56,501 nucleotides of DNA from an uncultured Bacteroidia bacterium (GCA_903927965.1 CAIYPA010000393.1:1-56501); one strand, 5' to 3'; shown: positions 22,700-31,058, numbered from the stretch's first letter. Notes: a model not told the origin generated them from the sequence alone. A program made the numbers and translations.

Positions 22700-22786
22700 A
22701 AACAGGAGACTGAAGAACGGAAACCACTTAATTATTTAATATCATGATATCTAAATACTGGTATTATTTTGTTTCCAATTCCTGCT

Positions 22787-25720
22787 TTATCGTCGCGGGT
22801 CACCTTTAACGGGAAGCTTGGCCAATTTCTCAACTTCAAGGGAAGGATGCCCAAATTCGGAAACCACTTTTCCAAGGATCAGGTAAACGCCATGGCCGGA
22901 AAATGGCCAGCTTTTCAAACAAGGCGGAAAATGGACGGTCTCGAAAAACTCACCGGAAAGATCAAGGAAACTTCCGAAATTCATGATCTCTTTCCTTGAA
23001 GTGCTCACATATTTAATGGTGACCAGAAGTCCCACCATGCGGACCGATTTGCCGACATATCGTGACAGGTCGTTGGCCATCACTTCGCCACGAAAATTGG
23101 TCTGCAACAAATCGAACCAGCTCATTGTCACCGGAAATCCTAGCAATTCAATCTCATCGTAAGCAGCCTCGACACGTGTTTGCTCCATCTTTGGCAGTTC
23201 CCATTTTTTTGAGGGAATGTCAAACAGGCTGTTCGGAATATTTTGCTTGCTCTTGCTCAACATCATATGGGCTTCCCACAACAGGTGCATCTTGGGTTTA
23301 CCGGTAAACCGCAACGCCCCCAACCGGATCAACAATACCAGTTGTTCGATCCCGATGGCTACCCGGTGCAAAAGGTCTTCGAGCGACTGAAACTCGCCAC
23401 CTCGTTTCCGTTCAGCAACCAACTGATGTTGGAAATTATTTTCAAGATTGGCCACAAGGTTAAAACCCAGATAGATGCTATCACCATCAATTGTTGTTGC
23501 TTCGAGACTTTTGTTGATACAAGGAAGTTCTATCAGTCCCCCGCACCGCCGTGCTTCGTTCACATAAACCCAGGTACGGTAGAACCCGCCAAAATTGTTG
23601 ATGACCGCCACCATAAATTCTTTGGGGTAATGGGCTTTGAGGTACAGGCTCTGAAAACTCTCGACAGCGTACGAAGCCGAATGGGCCTTGGAAAACGAGT
23701 ACCCGGCAAAACTCTCGATCTGCCGCCAAACCTCGTTTGCAGTTTCATCGGGACGGCCCAATGTCCTGCAATTTTCAAAAAAACGGTCAATAATGCGTTG
23801 GAATTCAGCCTTTGACCGGAACTTTCCGCTCATCGCACGTCGCAATACATCGGCATCGGCCAGATCGAGACCTGCAAAATGATGGCACACCTTGAGCACA
23901 TCCTCCTGAAAAACCATCACACCATAAGTCTCCTCCAACTGTTCTTTCATCACAGGATGGAGATAGGTGAAACTCCCGGGATGGTGGAACCGGTTGATGT
24001 ATTCCCGCATCATCCCACTCTTGGCAACCCCTGGGCGTATGATCGAACTGGCCGCTACCAGCGAGATGTAATTGTCGCAGTGGAGTTTTTTGAGCAAACC
24101 GCGCATGGCGGGGCTCTCGATGTAAAAACAGCCAATCGTCTCCCCAATTTTTAATTGGTGCTTCACCTGTGGGTCGTTCTTGAATTCCGGCACCCTGTGA
24201 ATATCGACCACCACCTTCCTGTTCCGTTTGATGATTTCGACGCTGTCGTTGATGTGGCCGATACCCCGCTGGCTCAGGATGTCAAGCTTTTCAAATCCAA
24301 TATCTTCTGCCACATACATATCCCATTGGGTGGTCTGGAAACCTTTTGGAGGCATATCAAGTGCCGTATAACAGGTAATGGGTTCTTCAGAAATGAGTAC
24401 CCCACCCGCATGGATGGAACGCAGGTTTGGAAAATCCTGCATCAGTGCCCCCACCGCGAAAATTTGTTTGTACAGCTCGCTCCCTTCTACATCGGCGGCA
24501 GGGTCTTCTGCCAGCATGTCGATCTCACCTTTCGGCAGCCCATACACTTTTCCAAGTTCGCGCACAATCGACTTTCCCTGAAAGGTATTCATCGCGCCAA
24601 GCAAAGCCGTGTATTTCGTTCCGTACCGTTTGAAAATGTATTCATGGATCTCGTCACGATCGCGCCACGAAAAATCGAGGTCAAAATCGGGGGGCGACGA
24701 CCTTTTGGGATTGAGGAAACGTTCAAAATAGAGGTTGAGCTCGATGGGATCGACATCGGTGATTTTCAAACAATAAGCCACGATGGAATTGGCTCCTGAA
24801 CCGCGCCCCACGTGATAAAAGCCACGGCTCATCGAATAGTTGATGATGTCGCGGCTGATCAGGAAATAGGCCGAAAAACCCAGGTTGTCGATGATTTCAA
24901 GTTCGTGCTTCACACGTTTCAGAGATTCCTGGTCGTTGCCATAGCGGTATTTCCAGCCATCGAGTGCCAGTTTTTCAAGCAGCAGTTTATCATCGTAACG
25001 GCTTCCGGTAAAGCACATCTTGTTCTTGATGGTCGTGAAATCGAACGTGATGGAACAATCTTCGATCAGTTTTTTTGTCGTACCAAGAATTTCGGGGAAA
25101 TCGGCAAACTCGACCAACAGGTCATCGAATGTGCGGAACATATCCGACCCGCTCCCCATCTGTTCCGGTACGACCTTGCTCAATAAGGTGTTGTGGTCAA
25201 TGGCCCGCAGGTGTTTGTGCAGAATGAAGTCATGTTTACCTGAAAATGTAACAGGTTGAAATACAATCAATTTCTTGAAGTATTTTTTGGTAACGGTATA
25301 ACGGAGCCTGTTGATGTCCTGTGGCTGTACACCGATAAACTCATTGTCGTGCAGGTCTTTGATCCCTTTATCGCCGAAAGGGTAAATGACATAAACCTGA
25401 TTGAAACGTTCCGGCACCTCGGGGAAAGGCATTTTCTTGATCAGATGAAGGCTCAGGAATTCGTTCAGTTCGCGGAAACCTTCGTTGTTACGGGCAATAG
25501 CGGTGTAGAGGTGACGGTCGCCATTCCTGAAATCAACTCCCGCAATGGGTTTGATTCCCTGTTTCTGGGCCTCTTTCACAAAATCGATGATCCCCGTCGT
25601 GTTGTTGATATCGGCCATTACAACCACCGGAAGGTGATTTTTGATCGCCTCCTGCAACAATGTTTCAGGTTTCATTGTCCCGTAACGCAGACTATAATAG
25701 GAATGACATGAGAATAACAT
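22787..25720 (-). CDS. dnaE2: DnaE2-like error-prone DNA polymerase III alpha subunit
   Basis: A 977-residue C-family polymerase, about 200 residues shorter than replicative DnaE. The N-terminal PHP domain is recognisable ('LFSCHSYYSLRYG', 'MADINNTTGIIDFVKEAQ', 'GIKPIAGVDF') but lacks the usual HxH and TDH metal ligands. The palm has 'GRGSGANSIVAYCLKITDVDP' and 'SSPPDFDLDFSWRDRDEIHE' with catalytic Asps 345, 347 and 349. A later 'SFAGYSFSKAHSASYA' and a helix-hairpin-helix/OB end close it. The tau-binding tail is missing. Downstream on the same strand from dinB, with a LexA-like gene beyond, it fits a translesion-synthesis role. The start codon is immediately preceded by an 8-bp repeat array. 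Confidence 0.85.
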   Translation of the reverse strand: MLFSCHSYYSLRYGTMKPETLLQEAIKNHLPVVVMADINNTTGIIDFVKEAQKQGIKPIAGVDFRNGDRHLYTAIARNNEGFRELNEFLSLHLIKKMPFPEVPERFNQVYVIYPFGDKGIKDLHDNEFIGVQPQDINRLRYTVTKKYFKKLIVFQPVTFSGKHDFILHKHLRAIDHNTLLSKVVPEQMGSGSDMFRTFDDLLVEFADFPEILGTTKKLIEDCSITFDFTTIKNKMCFTGSRYDDKLLLEKLALDGWKYRYGNDQESLKRVKHELEIIDNLGFSAYFLISRDIINYSMSRGFYHVGRGSGANSIVAYCLKITDVDPIELNLYFERFLNPKRSSPPDFDLDFSWRDRDEIHEYIFKRYGTKYTALLGAMNTFQGKSIVRELGKVYGLPKGEIDMLAEDPAADVEGSELYKQIFAVGALMQDFPNLRSIHAGGVLISEEPITCYTALDMPPKGFQTTQWDMYVAEDIGFEKLDILSQRGIGHINDSVEIIKRNRKVVVDIHRVPEFKNDPQVKHQLKIGETIGCFYIESPAMRGLLKKLHCDNYISLVAASSIIRPGVAKSGMMREYINRFHHPGSFTYLHPVMKEQLEETYGVMVFQEDVLKVCHHFAGLDLADADVLRRAMSGKFRSKAEFQRIIDRFFENCRTLGRPDETANEVWRQIESFAGYSFSKAHSASYAVESFQSLYLKAHYPKEFMVAVINNFGGFYRTWVYVNEARRCGGLIELPCINKSLEATTIDGDSIYLGFNLVANLENNFQHQLVAERKRGGEFQSLEDLLHRVAIGIEQLVLLIRLGALRFTGKPKMHLLWEAHMMLSKSKQNIPNSLFDIPSKKWELPKMEQTRVEAAYDEIELLGFPVTMSWFDLLQTNFRGEVMANDLSRYVGKSVRMVGLLVTIKYVSTSRKEIMNFGSFLDLSGEFFETVHFPPCLKSWPFSGHGVYLILGKVVSEFGHPSLEVEKLAKLPVKGDPRR

Positions 25721-25723
25721 ACT

Positions 25724-25865
25724 AAGAATTAAGGAATGAAAGAATGAAAGAATTAAGGAATGAAAGAATGAAAGAATGAAAGAATGAAAGAATTAAGGAA
25801 TTAAGAATTAAGGAATTAAGGAATTAAGAATTAAGTAATTAAGTAATTAATAAATTAAAGAATAA
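25724..25865. repeat. 8-bp tandem array (gaatgaaa / gaattaag)
   Basis: About 16 degenerate units of gaatgaaa, gaattaag and taattaag in one orientation. The array starts three bases upstream of the dnaE2 start codon, where its leader or promoter should lie. Reverse-complement units recur at 26213-26254. Confidence 0.85.
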
Positions 25866-25937
25866 TTTGCATTGCCATTGTATTCTATTGCTTACATTTA
25901 TCATATTGTATATCAAATATATACACTTTTTGTCTCA

Positions 25938-25974
25938 GGTTACCGGTTGCTGAGCGAAGTCGAAGCACCGGTTC
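25938..25974 (-). repeat. Dispersed repeat 'accggtgcttcg(g/a)ct(c/t)cgctcagca'
   Basis: The reverse complement reads gaaccggtgcttcgacttcgctcagcaaccgg in short blocks; the same core recurs at 30838-30915 and 50898-50920. It sits in the 536-bp dnaE2-dinB gap, between the two arms of 8-bp repeats. The open frame crossing the gap (25885-26199) has no protein-like features. Confidence 0.6.
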
Positions 25975-26212
25975 TAATGCTCCGTGGCCCACGCTCCATG
26001 CTTTTACCGGCCTTTGCTTTGCGGCGCATGGAACATCTAATCTTTTAACGACTTTCTGATTGCGCCTTTTGTCAATTGGGTACGCTTTTTCTACCAATAT
26101 TCTGCACCTCTGGTGCTTTTTGTCTGTATCAGGATCAAATTTTGAATTCCATAAAGTTGATTTATTCAAAAGGGAATCATCGGTCTTCTTTATTGCCAAT
26201 GATTTCTTAATT

Positions 26213-26254
26213 CTTTCATTTTTTAATTCCTTAATTCTTTCATTTTTTAATTCC
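26213..26254. repeat. Inverted arm of the 8-bp array
   Basis: Units cttaattc / tttcattt are the reverse complement of the array at 25724-25865. It ends at the dinB stop codon (26257). Together the two arms could form a very long imperfect hairpin. Confidence 0.7.
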
Positions 26255-26256
26255 CC

Positions 26257-27501
26257 TCAATGCCACCCCCGTTTGATCACAAGCTTACCATCCGGGATCT
26301 GTAGCGGGATCGTTTTCAACTCTTCGATGGTTTTGCGGGCTGCCAATCCCGAAGCACGGAAAATCGCCGAAGACCCAAACCGTTTTCGGATCCCATCCAT
26401 GCTCCGGTAAAGGTTGATGCGCTCGGCTGTATCTTCAAAGAGGTCGAGCTGCTGTGTACCGTTCACCAAATGACTGAACCTGACGCCGATCAGCCTGATC
26501 AACATGCGCCGCTGATAAAGCTTCCGGAAAAGATCGATGGCCAGTCCAAGGAGCGTATGATCGAACTGCGTATAAGGGATCCGTTGCTGTTGGCTGAAGG
26601 TGTCGAAGTTGGAATATTTGATTTTTACCGTCACACACGAAGTCATCTTTTCCTGCTTCCTGAGTTGAAAGGCCAGCTTTTCGGTCATGCTCACAATCAA
26701 CTGCTCAAGGAAAAACACATCGGTGGTATCCTGCTCAAATGTGCGTTCGGTACTCATCGACTTTTGTTCGGAGTAGGGTTTTACCGGTGTATTGTCGATC
26801 CCATGTGCCTTTTTCCAGATCATCATCCCGTTATCGCCAAGCACCTGTTGCATCATCTCGCCGGGGATCTCTGCAAGCGAATGGATCGTTTCGATCCCCA
26901 TCGAGCGGAGCAGATAATAGGTCTTGGGGCCGATCATCGGGATTTTACGGATCGAGAGCGGATCGAGGAATGGCTGTACCCTCGCTTGCGGCACCTCTTT
27001 CTCCCCATTGGGTTTCGCTTCGCCGGTTGCAATTTTTGAGACCGTCTTGTTTACCGACAGTCCGAACGAAATGGGAAGTCCACTCTCCTTCATAATGGTG
27101 TGGCGCAATTCGTGAGCCCATTTCATACACCCGAAAAAACGGTCCATCCCCGTAATGTCGAGGTAATGTTCATCAATTGAAGCCTTTTCATAAACAGGGG
27201 CCCGCTCTGCAATGATCTGTGTGACAGTATCTGACAAACGGCTGTAGCTCTCCATGTCGCCACGGATCAGCACAGACTCGGGACAAAGGCGCCGTGCCAG
27301 CTTCATGGGCATTCCCGAGCGGACCCCAAACAGCCGCGTTTCGTAACTGCAACTGGCCACCACGCCACGGTCGGAAGTGCCACCAATAATTACCGGCATC
27401 CCGATCAGTTTGCTGTTGTGCAGCCGTTCGACCGAGACAAAAAAAGTGTCGAGATCGTAGTGAACGACTGTCTTGTTTGATATTTGGCTGATCTCCTGCA
27501 T
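26257..27501 (-). CDS. dinB: Y-family DNA polymerase IV (DinB)
   Basis: A 414-residue translesion polymerase. Palm motifs are 'VVHYDLDTFFVSVE' (catalytic Asp16) and 'KASIDEHYLDITG' (the SIDE acidic pair). 'FGLSVNKTVSKIATGEAKPNG' is the conserved thumb-proximal segment, and the little-finger domain fills about 240-355. 'QQLDLF' near residue 360 is a canonical beta-clamp-binding motif, and roughly 50 residues follow it. The gene lies between the DnaE2-like gene (same strand, downstream) and the LexA-like regulator (divergent). Clamp binding plus context argue for damage-induced mutagenic synthesis, as in ImuB-DnaE2 sets, but here the Y-polymerase keeps its catalytic residues. Confidence 0.93.
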   Translation of the reverse strand: MQEISQISNKTVVHYDLDTFFVSVERLHNSKLIGMPVIIGGTSDRGVVASCSYETRLFGVRSGMPMKLARRLCPESVLIRGDMESYSRLSDTVTQIIAERAPVYEKASIDEHYLDITGMDRFFGCMKWAHELRHTIMKESGLPISFGLSVNKTVSKIATGEAKPNGEKEVPQARVQPFLDPLSIRKIPMIGPKTYYLLRSMGIETIHSLAEIPGEMMQQVLGDNGMMIWKKAHGIDNTPVKPYSEQKSMSTERTFEQDTTDVFFLEQLIVSMTEKLAFQLRKQEKMTSCVTVKIKYSNFDTFSQQQRIPYTQFDHTLLGLAIDLFRKLYQRRMLIRLIGVRFSHLVNGTQQLDLFEDTAERINLYRSMDGIRKRFGSSAIFRASGLAARKTIEELKTIPLQIPDGKLVIKRGWH

Positions 27502-27532
27502 AATTAAAGTTTTTATTTTTTTTCGGGAAATT

Positions 27533-27562
27533 TTTGTTTCTCAGGAAAATGTATTATTTTTG
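27533..27562 (+). promoter_or_regulatory. Promoter reading away from dinB
   Basis: TTTG (27533-27536), 18 bp, TATTTTTG (27555-27562). It may once have driven the LexA-like gene before the transposase element was inserted. 'atcattattt' occurs twice just downstream (about 27563 and 27597), a possible operator pair for the S24 repressor (speculative). Confidence 0.45.
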
Positions 27563-27618
27563 ATCATTATTTAATCATTTATCCGGTTATAATATAATCA
27601 TTATTTTAGAAGATTGAT

Positions 27619-27762
27619 ATGATGGCAAGAAAAAAGTTTGAGATTTCACCCTTCTGGCAGCATCCTGCAGGCGACTCCCACTGGGGTAAGTCCTCTGGTC
27701 CTCCATCCTCTGGTCTGCCGGTCAGCTATCCTCCGGTCCGCTATCCTTTGTCCTCCGGTTGA
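27619..27762 (+). other. Short open frame running into the REP element
   Basis: A 47-codon frame, 'MMARKKFEISPFWQHPAGDS' and on, begins 57 bp after a good promoter match and ends inside the REP sequence. The first 22 codons look protein-like, the rest is low-complexity repeat. It could be the 5' end of a gene cut off by the insertion, or chance. I do not recognise it. Confidence 0.25.
27694..27759. repeat. Degenerate 7-8 bp array (cctccggt / cctctggt)
   Basis: About nine units such as cctctggt, cctccat, cctccggt, ccgctat run up to and into the left REP of the transposase element. Confidence 0.6.
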
Positions 27763-27888
27763 AACCGAAGGTTATTATTAGTCAACTCTTACAGAGTTGT
27801 GATGAAATTTGCTAATATTAAATCTCAGTATATTGACAGGCAACTCCGTAGGAGTTTTCCGTAAATAACCCTCGGTTTCAACCGGGGG
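27752..27888. repeat. Left REP pair (BIME) of the RAYT element
   Basis: Two oppositely oriented palindromic units. The first has cctccggttgaaaccg and hairpin caactct-tac-agagttg (27783-27799). The second has aactcc-gta-ggagtt (27842-27856) and 'aaataaccctcggtttcaac'. The same architecture is repeated at 28381-28517 on the other side of the transposase gene. Confidence 0.8.
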
Positions 27889-27918
27889 CATAAACAAAAT
27901 CAAAAAATAAATCATATC

Positions 27919-28365
27919 ATGAACAGCTACCGACAAATACTTTATCACATCGTATTTTGCACCTACAACAGGGAAAATACGATTCCCCCAGAGCAGCAAG
28001 AAGGTCTGTATAAATACATTTGGGGAATAATTACCAACAGAAATGGCGTAGTGTACCAAATAAATGGAATGGAGAACCATATCCATATTTTATCCGACCT
28101 ACATCCTACTGTAGCACTTGCCGATTTTATCAAGGAGATCAAAACAGCATCCAATCTTTGGATGAAACAAACAGGCAAATATCCTGAATTTGTTCACTGG
28201 TCCGAAGGCTATTGTGCCCTGACCTACACCTATAGGGATAAAGCGATGATCGTAAACTATATAAAAAACCAGAAAAAGCATCACAGACATGTCGCTTTTG
28301 AAGATGAATATAGGGACTTGCTCGAAGAAAATGGGGTGGAATTTGACGAGCAATATATTTTTTGA
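27919..28365 (+). CDS. REP-associated tyrosine transposase (IS200-like, RAYT)
   Basis: A 148-residue HUH-type transposase of the Y1_Tnp fold. It has 'YRQILYHIVFCTYNRE' at the N-terminus, the HUH metal motif 'NHIHIL' (His54 and His56) and a candidate catalytic Tyr114 in 'VNYIKNQKKHH', with the C-terminal 'EENGVEFDEQYIF' typical of this Bacteroidota group. It is flanked on both sides by inverted pairs of REP-like palindromes, as expected of a RAYT that excises or copies single-stranded REP DNA. It sits between dinB and the LexA-like gene and is likely a later arrival. All key residues are present, so it may be active. Confidence 0.88.
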   Translation: MNSYRQILYHIVFCTYNRENTIPPEQQEGLYKYIWGIITNRNGVVYQINGMENHIHILSDLHPTVALADFIKEIKTASNLWMKQTGKYPEFVHWSEGYCALTYTYRDKAMIVNYIKNQKKHHRHVAFEDEYRDLLEENGVEFDEQYIF

Positions 28366-28380
28366 TCTCATTGGTAAACG

Positions 28381-28517
28381 CCTCCGGTTAAAACCAGAGG
28401 TTATTATTGGGCAACTCTTACAGAGTTGCTTGTCAATAACATGCAATATGTCTGTAATACGATTGATCACAACTCTGTAAGAGTTGCCTTTAAATAACCC
28501 TCGGTTTCAACCGGGGG
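28381..28517. repeat. Right REP pair (BIME) of the RAYT element
   Basis: It contains cctccggttaaaacc with hairpin caactct-tac-agagttg (28412-28428), then the exact reverse complement caactct-gta-agagttg (28470-28486) and 'aaataaccctcggtttcaac'. It ends 33 bp before the LexA-like start codon, so it forms most of that gene's leader. Confidence 0.8.
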
Positions 28518-28549
28518 CAAAAACAAAAACAAAAACAAAATCAAATAAC

Positions 28550-29371
28550 ATGTACTTCAACTCCAACATCAGATTAATGCGGAAACGTCGCGGACGGACG
28601 CAGGACGAAGTGGCTTCCTCGCTGAACATGAAGCGCCCCACGCTGAGCGGCTACGAAAATGGGGTGGCGCAACCCGGTGTGCAACAATTGATTGCCTATT
28701 CGGAATATTTCGGGATTTCGATCGATACGCTGGTTAAGGTTGACCTGTCGAAACTCAGGGAGAGCGAATTGCGGCAGCTCGAAAGCGGTTTCGACGTGTT
28801 TGTAAAAGGGAGCAAGCTGCGGATACTCACCACGACGGTCGATCGTGCGAACAACGAGAACATCGAACTGGTACCGGAAAAGGCGAAGGCCGGTTATACA
28901 CGTGGCTTTGCCGATCCCGAATTTGTGAGCGAACTCCCTGTATTTCAACTCCCTTTTCTCTCGCCAGAACGGAAATACCGCACCTTCCAGATCAGCGGCG
29001 ATTCGATGCTCCCCATTCCCGATGGGGCCTGGGTAACCGGTGAGTTTGTCCAGGACTGGAACACCCTGAAAAATGGGGAAGCCTGTATTGTACTGACATT
29101 GGATGAAGGGATCGTCTTTAAGGTCCTGGAAAACAGGATCGCGAAGGAGGGGAAAATTGGGCTGGTTTCGCTCAACGCCATTTATCAACCCTATGAGCTT
29201 TCAGTGGTCGAAGTCCGCGAAATCTGGCGGTTTGTCCATTACATCAGCGATGAGTTGCCATCCGGCGAAGTTTCATCGGCCGATCTTGCCAGTTCGCTGA
29301 ACCAGCTCAGGCAGGATGTGGCATTGATCAAGGAGAGGATTGTGGTGAATCCTACGAATTCTTCCAGTTAA
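28550..29371 (+). CDS. LexA-like XRE-S24 autocleaving repressor
   Basis: A 273-residue regulator. Residues 5-62 are an XRE/Cro-type helix-turn-helix ('RRGRTQDEVASSLNMKRPTL'). Residues 105-235 are a peptidase S24 domain with cleavage site Ala114-Gly115 ('KAKAGYTRG'), catalytic Ser152 ('SGDSMLP') and Lys191 ('IVFKVL'). Family knowledge: RecA-type signals trigger self-cleavage and derepression. The ATG at 28550 is preferred, since the longer frame starts inside the REP repeat. It is divergent from dinB, which it plausibly controls, together with dnaE2 (inference). The 3' end overlaps the convergent TSUP gene by 20 bp. Confidence 0.85.
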   Translation: MYFNSNIRLMRKRRGRTQDEVASSLNMKRPTLSGYENGVAQPGVQQLIAYSEYFGISIDTLVKVDLSKLRESELRQLESGFDVFVKGSKLRILTTTVDRANNENIELVPEKAKAGYTRGFADPEFVSELPVFQLPFLSPERKYRTFQISGDSMLPIPDGAWVTGEFVQDWNTLKNGEACIVLTLDEGIVFKVLENRIAKEGKIGLVSLNAIYQPYELSVVEVREIWRFVHYISDELPSGEVSSADLASSLNQLRQDVALIKERIVVNPTNSSS

Positions 29372-30134
29372 TGATCATCATCACCACCCCCAATATCATA
29401 TACACTGCACCCATCAACCGCGAGAGGGAGCGTTCGCTGATTTTGCTCGCAAACCTGGCACAATAAATCCCGGTGAGGATTGCACTGAAAGCGAGCGCAA
29501 TTCCGGTCAACAGGTTCACGTTGCCCAACGAGGCATGGCCAATCACCCCCGACAGTGCGGTGAGCGACATGATCAAAATTGAGGTCCCAAGGGCTTTGTG
29601 CATGGGAAACCGGTTCACAAACAAAAGGATCAACAAGATATTTGTACCTCCACCTGCCCCGATAAAGCCTGTCATAAAACCACTTATACCGGCAAGTAAA
29701 ATGGAGAGGAGAAGCCGCCATATGGGAGACTTATTTTCGGAAAGATCAAATGGGTCAACAGGATTTTTATCGCGCTTGATCCCTGTACGCCAAATAATTA
29801 ATGCAAGAACGACCAACATAAAGGAGAAACCGGAATCGAGCCCCCGTTCAGGGATCTTGTCCGAAAATCGGGCACCGATCTGCGCCATGAACACTGAGGA
29901 TGCCGCTACCCATGCTGCAGACTTTATGGCAATATTGTCGTTTTTGAAATAGGTCCTTGAAATCACCAGGGAGGTCAGCACATCGACCACCAGACTGGTG
30001 CCAATTGCTTCGTGGATAGGGAATTTGAAAAAAATTGTGATGAGCGGAACGACCACCATGACTCCTGATGCACCGGTAAAACCCGTCACCATACCTGAAA
30101 AACAGCCAATCAGAATGATCAGAAAAATCTCCAT
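29352..30134 (-). CDS. Sulfite exporter TauE/SafE family (TSUP) permease
   Basis: A 260-residue inner-membrane protein with about eight helices in two related halves. Each half starts with the family motif: 'FSGMVTGFTGASGVMVVVPL' and 'GISGFMTGFIGAGGGTNILL'. 'HEAIGTSLVVDVLTSLV' and 'HKALGTSILIMSLTALSG' are the paired second motifs. TSUP proteins move sulfur- or carbon-containing organic anions; the substrate here is unknown. It is divergent from a nitroreductase gene and overlaps the LexA-like gene end to end by 20 bp. Confidence 0.88.
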   Translation of the reverse strand: MEIFLIILIGCFSGMVTGFTGASGVMVVVPLITIFFKFPIHEAIGTSLVVDVLTSLVISRTYFKNDNIAIKSAAWVAASSVFMAQIGARFSDKIPERGLDSGFSFMLVVLALIIWRTGIKRDKNPVDPFDLSENKSPIWRLLLSILLAGISGFMTGFIGAGGGTNILLILLFVNRFPMHKALGTSILIMSLTALSGVIGHASLGNVNLLTGIALAFSAILTGIYCARFASKISERSLSRLMGAVYMILGVVMMIINWKNS

Positions 30135-30264
30135 TCAGTTAGTTAAACCGTTGATTAATTTTTATTTCGGCCACAAAAATAACAAATAGTGGTGGGTTTT
30201 AAAAGTTAGGTTTAATTTTGTTGCTTTGTTAAAGTTGAAATAACAATCACTTAAAATAATTGAG

Positions 30265-30837
30265 ATGGATTTAAATGATTTGGTTAGGAACAACCGCAGT
30301 TACAGAAGGTTTGACGAACGACATGCTATTGGTCGTGACACATTGGTTGATCTGGTCGGATTGGCCAGATATGCCGCCTCGGGAAGAAATGCGCAACCTT
30401 TAAAATATTTTTTAAGTTGTGACCCGGTCCTGAACGGTCAGATTTTTCCGACCCTGGCCTGGGCCGGCTATTTAAAAGAGTGGCCGGGTCCAAAAGAAGG
30501 CGAACGTCCTTCTGCCTATATTGTTGTTTTACTCGACAGGACCATTTCCGACAATTTTCTTTGCGACGATGGGATTGCCATGCAAAATATCCTGTTGGGT
30601 GCAGTTGAAAAAGGACTGGGTGGATGCATCATCAGGTCGATCAATAAACCAAGGCTTACCACTATTCTCCAACTTCCGGTTCATCTGGATATCATTGATG
30701 TTGTTGCATTGGGAAAACCGGTCGAAAATGTGGTCATTACCGATGTTGGGGAGGATGGCGATATAAAATACTACCGTGATGAAAACGGGGTACACTTTGT
30801 TCCGAAGCGATCGTTGGATGAATTGATCATAAAATAG
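30265..30837 (+). CDS. Nitroreductase-family FMN oxidoreductase
   Basis: A 190-residue flavoprotein. It starts with 'LVRNNRSYRRFDERHAI' (FMN phosphate-binding RxxR), then 'ARYAASGRNAQPLKYFLSCD' (the SxxNxQP motif), 'GIAMQNILLGAVEKGLGGCI' and the C-terminal 'VALGKPVENV'. These enzymes use NAD(P)H to reduce nitro compounds, quinones or flavins; the substrate is not predictable. A TAATTTTG -7 box lies at 30213-30220. A dispersed 'tgcttcggctccgctcagca' repeat begins right at the stop codon. Confidence 0.88.
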   Translation: MDLNDLVRNNRSYRRFDERHAIGRDTLVDLVGLARYAASGRNAQPLKYFLSCDPVLNGQIFPTLAWAGYLKEWPGPKEGERPSAYIVVLLDRTISDNFLCDDGIAMQNILLGAVEKGLGGCIIRSINKPRLTTILQLPVHLDIIDVVALGKPVENVVITDVGEDGDIKYYRDENGVHFVPKRSLDELIIK

Positions 30838-30915
30838 TGCTTCGGCTCCGCTCAGCAACTGTAGAATGGAGAAGGGAATCTGAGACCGGTGCTTCGGCTC
30901 CGCTCAGCATCCGGT
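30838..30915 (+). repeat. Two copies of the dispersed 'gcttcggctccgctcagca' repeat
   Basis: Copy A 30838-30860 and copy B 30885-30915 (accggtgcttcggctccgct..catccggt). They share the core with 25938-25974 (minus) and 50898-50920. Confidence 0.7.
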
Positions 30916-31018
30916 AACAGGATATTAAAATATTATTCTGCAATAATGTTGAATGGAAACCGAAGACATATTGACAAATCAAGTAGGATTACTGTTTCAG
31001 CACGATCAAACCACTGCA

Positions 31019-31056
31019 AGTTGCCAGCCGCCAGTCGCCAGTTGCCAACAGCCAGC
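31019..31056. repeat. gccagtt/gccagcc heptamer array
   Basis: Five to six degenerate 7-bp units (gccagcc, gccagtc, gccagtt, gccaaca) end at the 3' end of msrA. The longer array of the same type is at 50935-51039. Confidence 0.75.
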
Positions 31057-31058
31057 CT

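Noticed and set aside
25724-25865. CRISPR array
   Set aside because: Units are 8 bp with no spacers; the same applies to the heptamer arrays. No cas genes are present.
25885-26199. 104-codon minus-strand open frame between dnaE2 and dinB
   Set aside because: It reads through the dispersed repeat and lies between repeat arrays, with no domain pattern; likely chance.
28484-28549. Extended N-terminus of the S24 repressor
   Set aside because: The extra 22 codons translate REP repeat sequence (Lys/Thr runs); helix-turn-helix homology begins right after the ATG at 28550.
28574-29188. Long minus-strand frame opposite the S24 repressor
   Set aside because: It is an antisense shadow of a well-supported gene, with no domain features of its own.
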